From Mucilaginibacter sp. L196 (GTDB lineage: Bacteria; Bacteroidota; Bacteroidia; Sphingobacteriales; Sphingobacteriaceae): a stretch of DNA of 64,000 nt. Under the pieces are notes generated by a model that saw only the letters and a program-made list of their open reading frames with translations, did not search any database and was not told the DNA's origin. Below are positions 38,784 through 49,038 of the stretch, one piece after another. The position numbers and the translations under genes are program-made. Position 1 is the stretch's first letter. Each line of letters begins with the position of its first letter. Location of the stretch: the NCBI RefSeq assembly GCF_009765905.1, contig NZ_LMUO01000015.1, positions 932,927 through 996,926 on the forward strand. The letters are read 5' to 3'.

Positions 38784-41075
38784 ATGTTCCGATCCTTATA
38801 TAAAGCATTTTTTATTACGATAATAGCCCAAAGCGTTGTTGCCCAGGAGCCAGCCAGGAAACTAACCGCTTACGTTAATCCTTTTATCGGCACCGGCGCA
38901 GTAGCATCCAGTTTATCGGGTAATAATTTTCCGGGGGCAACCGTTCCGTTCGGCATGGTGCAACTTAGTACGGATACCCGAGATGCGCCGGATTGGAGCG
39001 TGGCTTCGGGTTATGATTATAATGACCATACTATAGTCGGGTTTAGCCATACCCATTTGAGCGGTACCGGCGCTGCCGAGTTATTCGACGTATTATTTAT
39101 GCCAACCATCGGCGAAATAAAAACACGTGCCGGCAAGCCGGAACAAGTAGGGAGCGGTTATGGGTCAAGGTTTTCTCATGATCAGGAAAAGGCAACGCCC
39201 GGCTATTATCAGGTAAAACTCCAGGACTATAACATTAACGCGGAACTTACAGCTACTGAACACGCGGGGTTCCATCGGTATACATTTCCTAAAAATAGCC
39301 AGGCCCACGTGGTAATTGATCTTAACCACTCACTTAAAAAACCGGATTGGGGGTGCCATATTATTAATTCGCAGTTTAAAATGGTCAATCAAAATGTATT
39401 GGAAGGGTATCGACTAATAACTGGCTGGGCAAAATTGCGGAAAGTGTATTTTTATATAGAATTTTCGAAACCGATAACAGGCAACCTGTTTGTTGACGGA
39501 GATACAAAATATCTTGATCAAAGGCTGATTAATGGAACAGATCTGAGAGCGGTACTTAATTTTAGCACGGATGATTCCACCCCGTTACTTGCTAAAATTG
39601 GGCTTTCTGCTGTTAGTATGGAGAATGCAAAACTAAACCTAACTACAGAAATACCTGATTGGGATTTTGACAAAGTAGTATCTGAAGCAGACGCCAAGTG
39701 GGAGAAAGAATTACAAAAGATAAAGGTTGAAGGTACTGATGTTAAGAAGCAAATTTTTTACACTTGCCTTTATCATGCCTTGTTACAACCTAATAACCTT
39801 GCTGATGTAAACGGTGATTATATGGCTGCTGATTACACCACTAAAAGGGCCGAAGATAAAGTACATTATTCCACGTTTTCGTTATGGGATAGTTACCGCG
39901 CAGCTAATCCGCTTTATACCTTAATTGAATCTGAGCATGACGGGCAGTTTGTGAATAGCATGCTGCGCCAATACAAGACTTATGGTTATTTGCCGATCTG
40001 GCAACTATGGGGACAGGAGAACTATTGCATGATAGGAAATCATTCAATCCCTGTGATTGTCGATGCGGTATTTAAAGGCTTGCCGGGTTTTGATGTAAAT
40101 GAAGCGTACGAAGCGGTAAAGAACTCTTCTATGACCGACCATCCTAACTCCCCGTTTACCATATGGGAGAAGTATCATTACATGCCTGAAAATTTACAAT
40201 CACAGTCAGTATCCATCACTTTGGAAATGGCTTATGATGACTGGTGTGTAGCTCAGTTCGCAAAAAAATTGGGTAAGGATTCGGATTACGAACATTTTAT
40301 GGCCCGGTCTCAATACTACAAAAATCTTTATGATGTTAAATCGGGCTTTTTCAGGGCAAAAAATGATGCGGGTAAATGGATAGAACCTTTTGACCCGGTT
40401 AAATATGGATCCAACGGGGGAAACCCTTATACAGAAGGTAACGCATGGCAGTATTTATGGTATGTGCCTCAAAATATCCCTAACCTTATAGCATTAACGG
40501 GAGGGGATAAATCGTTTGTAAATAAGTTGGATACTTTCTTTAACTTAAAAACGGGATCAGAAGAAGTTAACGGAAATGCATCTGGTTTTATTGGGCAATA
40601 TGCCCATGGCAATGAGCCCAGCCATCACGTAACCTATCTTTATGATTATGCTGGTGAGCCCTGGAAAACACAGTATTATGCCTCTAAAGTGATGAATGAA
40701 CTTTATAATGTTTCATCATCAGGATATGCAGGTAATGAAGATTGCGGCCAAATGTCGGCATGGTATATTTTCAGTGCAATGGGTTTCTATCCGGTAAATC
40801 CGGCCAGTGGCGTGTACGCTATCGGATCACCTCAGTTTAATGATGTACTGATTCAATTATCGGATAATAAAACATTCAGAATCAAAACGAAAGGCGTGTC
40901 TGCTCAAAATATTTACATACAATCTGCTATGCTTAACGGCAGCCCTTATTCACATACCTATATTACACAAAAGGATTTGATAGAAGGCGGCACTTTAGTA
41001 TTTGTTATGGGGCCGAAGCCAAATAAAAAATGGGGCGTAGCGCCGGAAGACAGACCTGGTAATAATGGATTTTAA
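38784..41075 (+). CDS. GH92 alpha-mannosidase family protein
   Basis: A 763-residue exported protein (signal ends near VVAQ, residue 21). GH92 hallmarks are VNPFIGTGA at the mature N-terminus, FPGATVPFGMVQLS, GFSHTHLSGTGA, FSLWDSYRAANPLYTL, GNEPSHHVTYLYDYAG and EDCGQMSAWYIFSAMGFYPV. Members are calcium-dependent exo-acting enzymes, mostly alpha-mannosidases, although a few members have other specificities. In a locus dominated by fucosidases and galactosidases its presence points either to mannose in the target or to a less usual member. It is the second enzyme gene of the operon, 58 bp before GH95. Confidence 0.93.
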   Translation: MFRSLYKAFFITIIAQSVVAQEPARKLTAYVNPFIGTGAVASSLSGNNFPGATVPFGMVQLSTDTRDAPDWSVASGYDYNDHTIVGFSHTHLSGTGAAELFDVLFMPTIGEIKTRAGKPEQVGSGYGSRFSHDQEKATPGYYQVKLQDYNINAELTATEHAGFHRYTFPKNSQAHVVIDLNHSLKKPDWGCHIINSQFKMVNQNVLEGYRLITGWAKLRKVYFYIEFSKPITGNLFVDGDTKYLDQRLINGTDLRAVLNFSTDDSTPLLAKIGLSAVSMENAKLNLTTEIPDWDFDKVVSEADAKWEKELQKIKVEGTDVKKQIFYTCLYHALLQPNNLADVNGDYMAADYTTKRAEDKVHYSTFSLWDSYRAANPLYTLIESEHDGQFVNSMLRQYKTYGYLPIWQLWGQENYCMIGNHSIPVIVDAVFKGLPGFDVNEAYEAVKNSSMTDHPNSPFTIWEKYHYMPENLQSQSVSITLEMAYDDWCVAQFAKKLGKDSDYEHFMARSQYYKNLYDVKSGFFRAKNDAGKWIEPFDPVKYGSNGGNPYTEGNAWQYLWYVPQNIPNLIALTGGDKSFVNKLDTFFNLKTGSEEVNGNASGFIGQYAHGNEPSHHVTYLYDYAGEPWKTQYYASKVMNELYNVSSSGYAGNEDCGQMSAWYIFSAMGFYPVNPASGVYAIGSPQFNDVLIQLSDNKTFRIKTKGVSAQNIYIQSAMLNGSPYSHTYITQKDLIEGGTLVFVMGPKPNKKWGVAPEDRPGNNGF

Positions 41076-41133
41076 TTGCATATAACAAATGCGCTTGGCT
41101 ATATAACAGAGCCTCGTATTAAACTTTAAATAA

Positions 41134-43473
41134 ATGATTAACCAACGAATTTTTAAGATTTTTATCGGGTTTACATTAATCTTTAATTACTGCTGCGCCC
41201 AGCAAAAGCCATTGCGCTTATGGTATGACAAACCAGCGACTCAATGGGAGGAAACACTGCCGCTAGGTAACGGCAGGCTTGGTATGATGCCTGATGGCGG
41301 GATAGATCAGGAGAATATAGTGCTCAATGATATAACATTATGGTCTGGAGCACCGCAGGATGCCAATAACTATAATGCTTACAAAGTTTTACCGCAAATA
41401 AGAAAGCTGCTTGTTGAAGGCAAAAATGACGAAGCGCAAGATTTGATTAACAAGGATTTTGTGTGTACCGGTAAAGGCGGAGCCTCTGTGCCATTCGGTT
41501 GTTACCAGGTGCTTGGCAATCTCAGCATAAAATATAAATACAATGGCGCTGATAGTACCGGCAGCCAGTTTAATAATTATGAGCGCGAACTATCATTAAA
41601 CAATGCTATTGCCAAAACCACCTTTAAAGTAAATGGTGTTATTTATACAAGGGAATATTTTACCAGTTTTAATAACGATATCAGCATTATAAGGCTTACT
41701 GCCGATAAAGCGGGACAGCTAAATTGCAGCATTAGTATTAGTCGCCCGGAGCGGAGCAATGTAACGATAGCTGGTGGCGAATTGCAATTAAGCGGCCAAT
41801 TGGATAATGGTATTGATGGTAAAGGAATGCAATATATAGCGCGTGTAAAGGCCAAACTGCAAGGAGGGACTATGAGCCTTGTAAATAACATGCTGACTAT
41901 CAAAAATGCTACTGACGCTATAATATATGTATCAGCCGGAACAGATTTTAGGGGTGTAGCTTTCAAAAAAAATACTGAGGCCATACTCAATGCCGCTATA
42001 AATACACCTTATTCCATCGAGAAGCAAAAGCATATCAGCAATTACCAAAAGCTTTTTAACAGGGTGAATATCAATTTAGGTGACGCCAATAATATTAAAG
42101 AAACAACGGATAAAAGGTTAATCTCTTTTCATAAAGACCCGGCATCAGATAATGGCCTGCCCGTTTTATTTTATCAGTTTGGGCGATACCTGAGCATTAG
42201 CAGCACAAGGGTAGGTTTACTGCCGCCAAACTTGCAGGGCTTATGGGCAAACCAGATCCAAACACCGTGGAATGGCGATTATCACCTGGATATTAACGTG
42301 CAAATGAATCATTGGCCGTTGGAAGTATCAAACCTGTCGGAACTTAATTTGCCATTAGTAGAGCTGGTGCGCGAAATGATCCCGCATGGCGAAAAAACAG
42401 CAAAAGCTTATTATAATGCCGATGGCTGGGTGGCACACGTAATAACCAATCCCTGGCATTTTACCGAACCCGGAGAAAGTGCATCGTGGGGGGTAACTAA
42501 GGCCGGTTCAGGTTGGTTATGTAATAACATCTGGGAGCATTATACTTTTACTAACGATAAGAAATACCTGGCTAGCATTTACCCCATATTACGTGGCTCT
42601 GCATTATTTTATAACAGTATATTAGTTAAAGATCCTAAAACCGGTTGGCAGGTAACCTCGCCATCATCATCACCTGAAAATTCGTTTTATCTGCCAAACG
42701 GTAAAACTGCCAGTATTTGCATGGGTGCAACAATTGATAACCAGATCATCCGGGAGCTATTTAATAATGTAATAACCGCCTCGAAAATATTGGGCAACGA
42801 TGAAGCCTTCAGGGCACAGCTAAGCGCTAGATTAAAGGAACTGCCGCCTCCGGGCGTTATATCTAAAGATGGCCGTATACAGGAATGGCTGGAAGATTAC
42901 AAGGAAACCGATCTACACCATCGCCATGTTTCGCACTTGTATGGTTTATTCCCGGCATCATTAATAACGCCTGATGCTACACCTGCGCTTGCTGAAGCCG
43001 CGAAAAAAACGCTTAACGTTCGTGGAGATGATGGCCCAAGCTGGTCTATAGCCTACAAAATATTGTGGTGGGCAAGATTGCACGATGGTGACCGCGCTTT
43101 TAAACTCTACTGCCAGTTAATGAGGCCTACTTTGCGTAACGATGTTAATTATGGTTCAGGAGGAGGTATTTACCCTAACCTGCTCTCAGCAGGGCCGCCA
43201 TTTCAGATCGATGGCAACTTTGGTGCAACAGCGGGCATTGCCGAAATGCTGATACAAAGCCATGCTGGTTATATCGAACTGATACCAGCAATACCAAATG
43301 AGTGGAAAGCAACGGGAGAAGTGACTGGCTTAAGGGCACGCGGTAATTTTACGGTAAGCTTTGCATGGAAAAATGGTAAGGTCACCAGCTATCACATTAC
43401 CAACCCGGACGGAAAAAAAGTTCTGATAAAGATGAATGGGGTGCTGAAAGCTATAAGGTCAGAGAAAGCATAA
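41134..43473 (+). CDS. GH95 alpha-L-fucosidase/alpha-L-galactosidase
   Basis: A 779-residue exported protein (signal ends near CCAQ, residue 23). GH95 motifs: LWYDKPATQWEETLPLGNGR at the mature start, LNDITLWSG, INVQMNHWPLEVSNLSE (with the conserved Asn pair), HRHVSHLYGLFPASLI and DGNFGATAGIAEMLIQSH with the catalytic-region Asp. The family hydrolyses alpha-1,2-linked L-fucose or L-galactose by inversion. It complements the retaining GH29 enzymes in the first part of the window. The gene is co-directional with its neighbours and separated by 58 bp and 29 bp. Confidence 0.95.
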   Translation: MINQRIFKIFIGFTLIFNYCCAQQKPLRLWYDKPATQWEETLPLGNGRLGMMPDGGIDQENIVLNDITLWSGAPQDANNYNAYKVLPQIRKLLVEGKNDEAQDLINKDFVCTGKGGASVPFGCYQVLGNLSIKYKYNGADSTGSQFNNYERELSLNNAIAKTTFKVNGVIYTREYFTSFNNDISIIRLTADKAGQLNCSISISRPERSNVTIAGGELQLSGQLDNGIDGKGMQYIARVKAKLQGGTMSLVNNMLTIKNATDAIIYVSAGTDFRGVAFKKNTEAILNAAINTPYSIEKQKHISNYQKLFNRVNINLGDANNIKETTDKRLISFHKDPASDNGLPVLFYQFGRYLSISSTRVGLLPPNLQGLWANQIQTPWNGDYHLDINVQMNHWPLEVSNLSELNLPLVELVREMIPHGEKTAKAYYNADGWVAHVITNPWHFTEPGESASWGVTKAGSGWLCNNIWEHYTFTNDKKYLASIYPILRGSALFYNSILVKDPKTGWQVTSPSSSPENSFYLPNGKTASICMGATIDNQIIRELFNNVITASKILGNDEAFRAQLSARLKELPPPGVISKDGRIQEWLEDYKETDLHHRHVSHLYGLFPASLITPDATPALAEAAKKTLNVRGDDGPSWSIAYKILWWARLHDGDRAFKLYCQLMRPTLRNDVNYGSGGGIYPNLLSAGPPFQIDGNFGATAGIAEMLIQSHAGYIELIPAIPNEWKATGEVTGLRARGNFTVSFAWKNGKVTSYHITNPDGKKVLIKMNGVLKAIRSEKA

Positions 43474-43502
43474 TTATTAGTAACATTTATAACATAATAA
43501 AT

Positions 43503-45716
43503 TTGAAAAACAGTAGTATATTTTACAGAGGTTGCCTTACAGTTATTTGTATAACAGGTTTATTGGGGACAGGAAGCGCCTGTGCCCAAACGGTCACTAT
43601 ACCAGTTGAAACAGCCGAAACAGCTATCGTATTACAGGTGGCGCCAAATAAAGATGTGAACACAATTTATTTAGGAAAGAAGTTAAGCAATCCGGAGGAA
43701 TACGGCGGTATCCCGGGCGTATACCAACAGGGAAACAATTATTCGGGGATGTACAATTCCGCGTATACACCGGCAGGATCGAGGAACCTGTTGGAACCGG
43801 CTATAGCGGTAACGCATGCCGATGGCAATAATTCGCTCGATCTGAAATATGTAAACCACTCGGTTACTAGGGTAAGTGATGATGTATCGTTATTGTCAAT
43901 ACAGCTAAAAGACCCTGTGTACGATTTTGAAGTTACACTATACTATAAATCGTATTATAAAGAAGATGTCATCGAACAATGGAGTGTTATTGAGCATCAT
44001 GAAAAGGGTAATGTAGTACTGCAAAAATTTGCTTCGGCCAATATTAACCTGAATGCGGGCAGTTACTGGTTAAGGCAATATCATGGCGACTGGGCTAAAG
44101 AAATGCGCCCCGAAGAAACTGAGTTAACGCATGGCATCAAAACACTGGATTCCAAATTAGGAACCAGGGCAGATCTTTTTATGCCTTCGGTATTTATGGT
44201 TTCATTGAACCATCCTGCAACCGAAGATGAAGGCAGTGTCCTGTTTGGTTCGTTGGAGTGGAGCGGCAATTTTAAGACAGATCTGGAAATAGACCCGCAG
44301 GACAACCTGAGGATTATATCCGGTATAAACAACTATGCATCACCCTATCAGCTTGCCGCTGGCCAGCCATTTGAGACACCGGCTTTTGTGTATACATTTT
44401 CGAGTGAGGGCAAAGGCAAAGCCAGCCGTAATTTGCAATCATGGGCGCGAAATTATAAACTGGTGGATGGAAAGGGAAACAGGATGACCTTACTCAACAA
44501 CTGGGAATCTACCTATTTTGATTTTAATGAGAATAAACTCAGCGAGCTGCTAAAGGATACGAAAAAACTCGGTGTAGATTTGTTTTTGCTTGATGATGGC
44601 TGGTTCGGGAACAAATATCCGCGTAACAGTGACCACGCAGGCTTAGGCGACTGGCAGGAGAACCGTAAAAAGCTGCCAAACGGCATCGCTGCGATTGCAA
44701 GGGAAGCTCAAAGTGATGGTGTAAAGTTTGGCGTTTGGATAGAGCCAGAAATGGTTAACCCTAAAAGTGATCTGTATGCCAAACACCCGGATTGGGTGAT
44801 TAAGCAGCCGAAAAGAGAAGAGTATTATTTACGTAATCAGTTGGTGTTGGACCTGAGTAATGCACAGGTACAGGATTTTGTATATCATGTAATAGATTCT
44901 TTATTTATTAAAGACCCGGCGATGGCTTATATTAAATGGGATTGTAATTCGGTGATCTATAATGCTTATTCCGTCCATCTTCATCAAAATCAATCCCAGT
45001 TTTATGTAGAGTATGTAAGGGGGCTATATAAAGTGCTGCAAAGGATTAGGGCAAAGTATCCGGATGTGCCAATGATGTTATGCTCAGGCGGTGGTGGCCG
45101 GGTAGACTATGGTGCATTGCAATATTTTACTGAATTTTGGCCGAGTGATAATACTGATCCGGTTGAGCGGATATTTATGCAATGGGAATATTCCTATTTT
45201 TACCCTGCTATAGCAAGCGCAAACCACGTAACCGATTGGGGAAAACAGCCACTTAAATTTCGTGTGGATGTAGCCATGATGGGTAAACTGGGTTTTGACA
45301 TTGTTATTGATAAACTAAGCGGTAATGATCTGAAATTTTGCCAAAATGCAGTTTCTACCTACAATGATATTAAGCCTATCATCTGGCAGGGCAACCAATA
45401 CCGCTTATCAGACCCACGTACGGAAAGTGTAGCTTCGCTGATGTATGTAAATGCTGATAGGTCATCAGCAGTTATGCTAAATTACCTGGTCAATTACCGG
45501 TATGACGAAGGAAGTAAACGACCTATCCGGTTGAAGGGACTGGACAGCGCTAAAAAATATAAAATAACTGAGATTAACCTTTATCCCACATCTACATCTG
45601 TAATAAATAGTACAAGTGTTTATTCCGGTGATTTTTTGAGCACGGTCGGGTTTAATCCTGTTGTTAATTCAGACAGAACCAGTGTGGTGCTTAAAATTGA
45701 TGCGGTAAAGGAGTAA
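43503..45716 (+). CDS. GH36 alpha-galactosidase
   Basis: A 737-residue exported protein. The start is TTG, followed directly by a good signal peptide (ends GSACAQ, residue 29), which supports it over internal ATGs. GH36 features: LFLLDDGWFGNKYPR, GVKFGVWIEPEMVNPKSDLY, AYIKWDCN with the nucleophile Asp480, CSGGGGRVDYG, and EFWPSDNTDP with the acid/base Asp549. It removes terminal alpha-D-galactose. It sits 29 bp after GH95 and 30 bp before a second clan GH-D gene, so two alpha-galactosidase-like enzymes are made together. Confidence 0.95.
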   Translation: MKNSSIFYRGCLTVICITGLLGTGSACAQTVTIPVETAETAIVLQVAPNKDVNTIYLGKKLSNPEEYGGIPGVYQQGNNYSGMYNSAYTPAGSRNLLEPAIAVTHADGNNSLDLKYVNHSVTRVSDDVSLLSIQLKDPVYDFEVTLYYKSYYKEDVIEQWSVIEHHEKGNVVLQKFASANINLNAGSYWLRQYHGDWAKEMRPEETELTHGIKTLDSKLGTRADLFMPSVFMVSLNHPATEDEGSVLFGSLEWSGNFKTDLEIDPQDNLRIISGINNYASPYQLAAGQPFETPAFVYTFSSEGKGKASRNLQSWARNYKLVDGKGNRMTLLNNWESTYFDFNENKLSELLKDTKKLGVDLFLLDDGWFGNKYPRNSDHAGLGDWQENRKKLPNGIAAIAREAQSDGVKFGVWIEPEMVNPKSDLYAKHPDWVIKQPKREEYYLRNQLVLDLSNAQVQDFVYHVIDSLFIKDPAMAYIKWDCNSVIYNAYSVHLHQNQSQFYVEYVRGLYKVLQRIRAKYPDVPMMLCSGGGGRVDYGALQYFTEFWPSDNTDPVERIFMQWEYSYFYPAIASANHVTDWGKQPLKFRVDVAMMGKLGFDIVIDKLSGNDLKFCQNAVSTYNDIKPIIWQGNQYRLSDPRTESVASLMYVNADRSSAVMLNYLVNYRYDEGSKRPIRLKGLDSAKKYKITEINLYPTSTSVINSTSVYSGDFLSTVGFNPVVNSDRTSVVLKIDAVKE

Positions 45717-45746
45717 AAAGTTCAGTCAATATTAAAATAGCTTACT

Positions 45747-47798
45747 ATGTTTTTAAAACGATTTTTCCCAACCATGGCTATCTGCGTATTCGCAACGCAG
45801 GTGTTTGCAGGTATCGGTCATAAACAGTCTGCATCTGTGCCATCATCGGGCATCGTCAGTATCGGCTATGGTAGCCATGAGGTTATCCGCTATTCGCTGC
45901 AAACCGGCACGCTGGCAGTGTACCACCAGGGCAAACCGGTAATGTATAACATAGAGGCTATAGTAAAGGCGAACAACAAAACCTACTCCTCAAAAGATTA
46001 TACCGAACGTAAATGTAGTTCATGGGACATCTCAGATGGTTTCGGAAAAGGTAAGAAGTATATGATCACGATGCGTAGTCCTGGTTTGCCGGTGATGACG
46101 CAGATATTCTATACTTATGCTGGTCGTGATTATTTCCTCACCAGTGTGTGGCTTGCTGGTAAAAAACTGTCCAGCAATTACATGGCACCGCTGCAGGGAG
46201 ATTTTGCGCCGCTCACTGGCGATGTGCGCTCGCTTTTTGTGCCTTTTGATAATGATACTTTTATCAGCTACGAGTCCCGCGTGTTTCAGCCGTTGGCCGA
46301 GATTACCAGTGCCGAGGTGGGAACCGTTTTTAATAACGGGCAACGTAATGGTTTTGTATGGGGATCGGTGGAGCATGGAGTTTGGAAAACAGGGGTGAGG
46401 ACGCAAGCTGGAAAGGCTGGCGGACAAATCACAGTATGGGGTGGCTATACCGATGAAAAAGTTAACCGCGATCCGATTGAACATGGCAAAATATCGGGTG
46501 ATGTGATCAAATCGCCCCAAATATTTGCAGGCTATTTTGCGGATTGGCGCGACGGTATGGAGGATTATGGCAAAGCCAACCGCATTGCCGACCCTCCTTA
46601 TGTGCATAACTGGACAAAAGCCACACCTGTAGGCTGGAACAGTTGGGGGGTAATGCAGGACAAGCTGACCTATGACAAAGCTGTTAAGGTAGTTGATTTT
46701 TTTGCCGACAGCCTGAAAGGTTTCCGATTGGGTGGTACCGCTTTTATCGATCTGGACTCGTATTGGGATCATATGGTAAAAGGGAGCGATTACAGTCAGT
46801 TGAAGCAATTTGCCAATTACTGTAAAGCAAAAGGTTTGCAACCTGGGGTTTACTGGGCGCCTTTTACCGACTGGGGCGACAAAGGAGTACCCGGAAGGAA
46901 GGTGGAGGGCAGCGACTATACTTATGGCGAATTATGGACAAAGGTAAACAACAGCTATCATGATCTTGACGGCGCGCGCGCCCTTGATCCTACCCATCCC
47001 GGCACGCTGCGGCGGATAGATTACTTTACCCGTATATTTAAAGATTGTGGATTTAAGATGATCAAGATCGACTTTTTGGGCCATGCCGCTATTGAAGCCA
47101 ATCATTTTTACGATCCTACGGTAACCACCGGGATGCAGGCATACCGTAAGGGTATGGAATACCTTGTTAATAAATTAGGGAGTGATATGTTGATCTATGC
47201 CGCTATATCGCCAAGTATGGCCACCGGGCGGTACGTAAATAGCCGCCGTATTGCGTGCGATGCTTTTAAAACAATTGAACATACACGATATACCCTCAAC
47301 AGTGTCACCTATGGCTGGTGGCAAACCCGGCTGTATAACTATATAGATGCCGACCATGTGGTTCTTGACCACCAAAGCGATGGTGAAAACCGGGCGCGGT
47401 TCCTGTCATCTATCATAACCGGAACTTTTATAACTGGTGATGATTTTTCTGAGTATGGTCAATGGTCGGTTAAAGCCAGGCAATGGTATCAGGATCCGGC
47501 CTTTCTGGCAATCGTAAAAAATGGCAAGGCTTTTATGCCGCTGGAAGGAAATATCGAAAAAGGGGCTTCCAATGGATTTTATCGGAAGATAGGTAATGCG
47601 CTTTACCTGGCACTTTTTAATTACGATCAAACCCCACTGAATCTTAAGGTAGATTTTAACCGCATAGGCCTATCTCCCAATCGCTCTTATGAGGTAACTA
47701 ACCTCTTTACTCAAAAAAGCACAAAATATTCACAAGCTGTCAATGAACAATTAGGCGGGGCGGACGCTGTTCTGCTAAAGATTACTACAGCACACTAA
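45747..47798 (+). CDS. Clan GH-D (GH27/GH36-like) alpha-galactosidase-type hydrolase
   Basis: A 683-residue exported protein (signal ends near VFAG, residue 22). An N-terminal beta-sandwich of about 280 residues precedes a barrel beginning with TPVGWNSWGVM, the GH27/GH36 signature. MIKIDFLGHA provides the probable nucleophile Asp442, and DHVVLDHQSDGENRARF may hold the acid/base. The C-terminal sandwich is short. Sequence drift from standard GH27 and GH36 leaves the sugar open (alpha-galactose or beta-L-arabinopyranose are known in the clan). It is the last gene of the SusCD operon; no clear terminator was found before the convergent DeoR-type gene. Confidence 0.8.
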   Translation: MFLKRFFPTMAICVFATQVFAGIGHKQSASVPSSGIVSIGYGSHEVIRYSLQTGTLAVYHQGKPVMYNIEAIVKANNKTYSSKDYTERKCSSWDISDGFGKGKKYMITMRSPGLPVMTQIFYTYAGRDYFLTSVWLAGKKLSSNYMAPLQGDFAPLTGDVRSLFVPFDNDTFISYESRVFQPLAEITSAEVGTVFNNGQRNGFVWGSVEHGVWKTGVRTQAGKAGGQITVWGGYTDEKVNRDPIEHGKISGDVIKSPQIFAGYFADWRDGMEDYGKANRIADPPYVHNWTKATPVGWNSWGVMQDKLTYDKAVKVVDFFADSLKGFRLGGTAFIDLDSYWDHMVKGSDYSQLKQFANYCKAKGLQPGVYWAPFTDWGDKGVPGRKVEGSDYTYGELWTKVNNSYHDLDGARALDPTHPGTLRRIDYFTRIFKDCGFKMIKIDFLGHAAIEANHFYDPTVTTGMQAYRKGMEYLVNKLGSDMLIYAAISPSMATGRYVNSRRIACDAFKTIEHTRYTLNSVTYGWWQTRLYNYIDADHVVLDHQSDGENRARFLSSIITGTFITGDDFSEYGQWSVKARQWYQDPAFLAIVKNGKAFMPLEGNIEKGASNGFYRKIGNALYLALFNYDQTPLNLKVDFNRIGLSPNRSYEVTNLFTQKSTKYSQAVNEQLGGADAVLLKITTAH

Positions 47799-47970
47799 AG
47801 CTGTTCACGAATGTTGTTTTAACTGATTAACATATTCAGTCAGAGTCTAATTTTATTTAGGAATGTGACTAAACCTTATGCTGATATTGATGGAAAATTT
47901 AAGGAGGTGGGGTTCACAATTGCCCGATCTTTTGATTTGAATAATGCAATTAGTGCGAAGGTTGGTTTTC

Positions 47971-48741
47971 CTATTTTTCTACCAGGGTAACATTAACGCC
48001 CTTATCTTCCAATAGCTTAATTGTGGATGGCGCTATACCGTTATCGGTTATAATATGTTGAATTTGTTCCAATCCGCATATTTTGCCCAGTCCGCGTTTG
48101 CCAAATTTTGAACTATCAGCCAGTACAACCGTAATTTGTGCCGCATCTATCATTTTCTGATTCAGGCGGGCCTCCATCAGGCTCGTAGTAGTAAGGCCCA
48201 TTTCCAGGTCAATCCCATCTACCCCTAAAAAAAGCATGCTGCATGATACATCTGCCAGAATCTGCTCGGCATAAGGGCCCATAACCGATGATGAGTTTTG
48301 CCTTAACTGACCGCCAAGCTGCAATACATCTACATGCAGGTGACTGGATAATTCGAGTGCAACGTTCAGTGCCGAGGTAATTACCGTAAGGTGTTTCTCC
48401 GGGTTGATTGACCTTGCTAATGCCAGCATGGTGGTTCCCGATGCAATAATAATAGAATCGTTATGCCCGATCATTTTTGCAGCCGCCTTGGCTATCAGGT
48501 GTTTTTCATCGGCATGAAGCTGCTCTTTTTCGGCAACAGGTTTATCGTTTATATATGGGTTGGTTTTTGAGCCCCCGCCATGGGTGCGGAACAACAGGTT
48601 TTTATCTTCCAGCAATTTCAGGTCCTTACGAATGGTTACGTGCGAAACGTTCATTTCTTTGCTAAGGTCCTGCACATTGACAAAACCTGCATCCTGTAAT
48701 TTTTTTAAAATATACTGATGTCTTTCGGTAATACTTTTCAT
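47971..48741 (-). CDS. DeoR-family repressor, probable GlpR-like regulator of glycerol genes
   Basis: A 256-residue regulator. Residues 1-57 form the DeoR winged helix (RHQYILKKLQDAGFVNVQDL, then VSHVTIRKDLKLLEDKNLLF). The remainder is the sugar-phosphate-sensing DeoRC domain with SIIIASGTTMLALAR, VLQLGGQLRQNSSS and CSMLFLGVDGIDLEMG. It diverges from glpD-glpK-glpF, and the shared 297-bp spacer contains CGAAA/TTTCG inverted repeats typical of such operators. A natural inducer would be glycerol 3-phosphate. Control of the sugar operon ending at 47798 instead is possible but less likely from gene order. Confidence 0.88.
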   Translation of the reverse strand: MKSITERHQYILKKLQDAGFVNVQDLSKEMNVSHVTIRKDLKLLEDKNLLFRTHGGGSKTNPYINDKPVAEKEQLHADEKHLIAKAAAKMIGHNDSIIIASGTTMLALARSINPEKHLTVITSALNVALELSSHLHVDVLQLGGQLRQNSSSVMGPYAEQILADVSCSMLFLGVDGIDLEMGLTTTSLMEARLNQKMIDAAQITVVLADSSKFGKRGLGKICGLEQIQHIITDNGIAPSTIKLLEDKGVNVTLVEK

Positions 48742-48828
48742 GTGCTGCTGTAAAACGTGTTGTTGTTAATCCAAAAATACGAATAAGCCCAGTCTTTTCG
48801 ACATATTTTTTTAAATAGATAAAAAAAC

Positions 48829-49017
48829 GAAACTAAAAAAATGTTTCATATTATTATTTATTTGTTATGAAAGGTTTGTTTTAATTAAAATAATGAAACA
48901 AAATAGATTTTTTTATAAATTTTTAACAAAAATAGCTTTCTTTATATTTCGATATTGTTTCTTTATCTTTCGTTTTATAGATTTGATTGATCAAAACGAA
49001 ATGATTGTTTCGTTTCG
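48829..49017. promoter_or_regulatory. glp operator/promoter region with repeated CGAAA/TTTCG half-sites
   Basis: TTTCGTTTT (48968-48976) and AAAACGAAA (48993-49001) form a perfect 9-bp inverted repeat with a 16-bp spacer. ACGAAA (48996-49001) pairs again with TTTCGT (49008-49013). A looser GAAAC/GTTTC pair lies at 48829-48847. Between the main half-sites stands TAGATTTG (48978-48985), a match to the bacteroidotal -7 element TAnnTTTG, with TTG at 48955-48957 in the -33 position. Repressor bound here would block the glpD promoter. Confidence 0.7.
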
Positions 49018-49038
49018 ACTAAATATTTGAAAAAGATC

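Noticed and set aside
46032..46841. 269-codon minus-strand frame inside the clan GH-D gene
   Set aside because: It is fully covered by a well-supported hydrolase gene on the plus strand; Cys/His-rich text without motifs marks it as a shadow.
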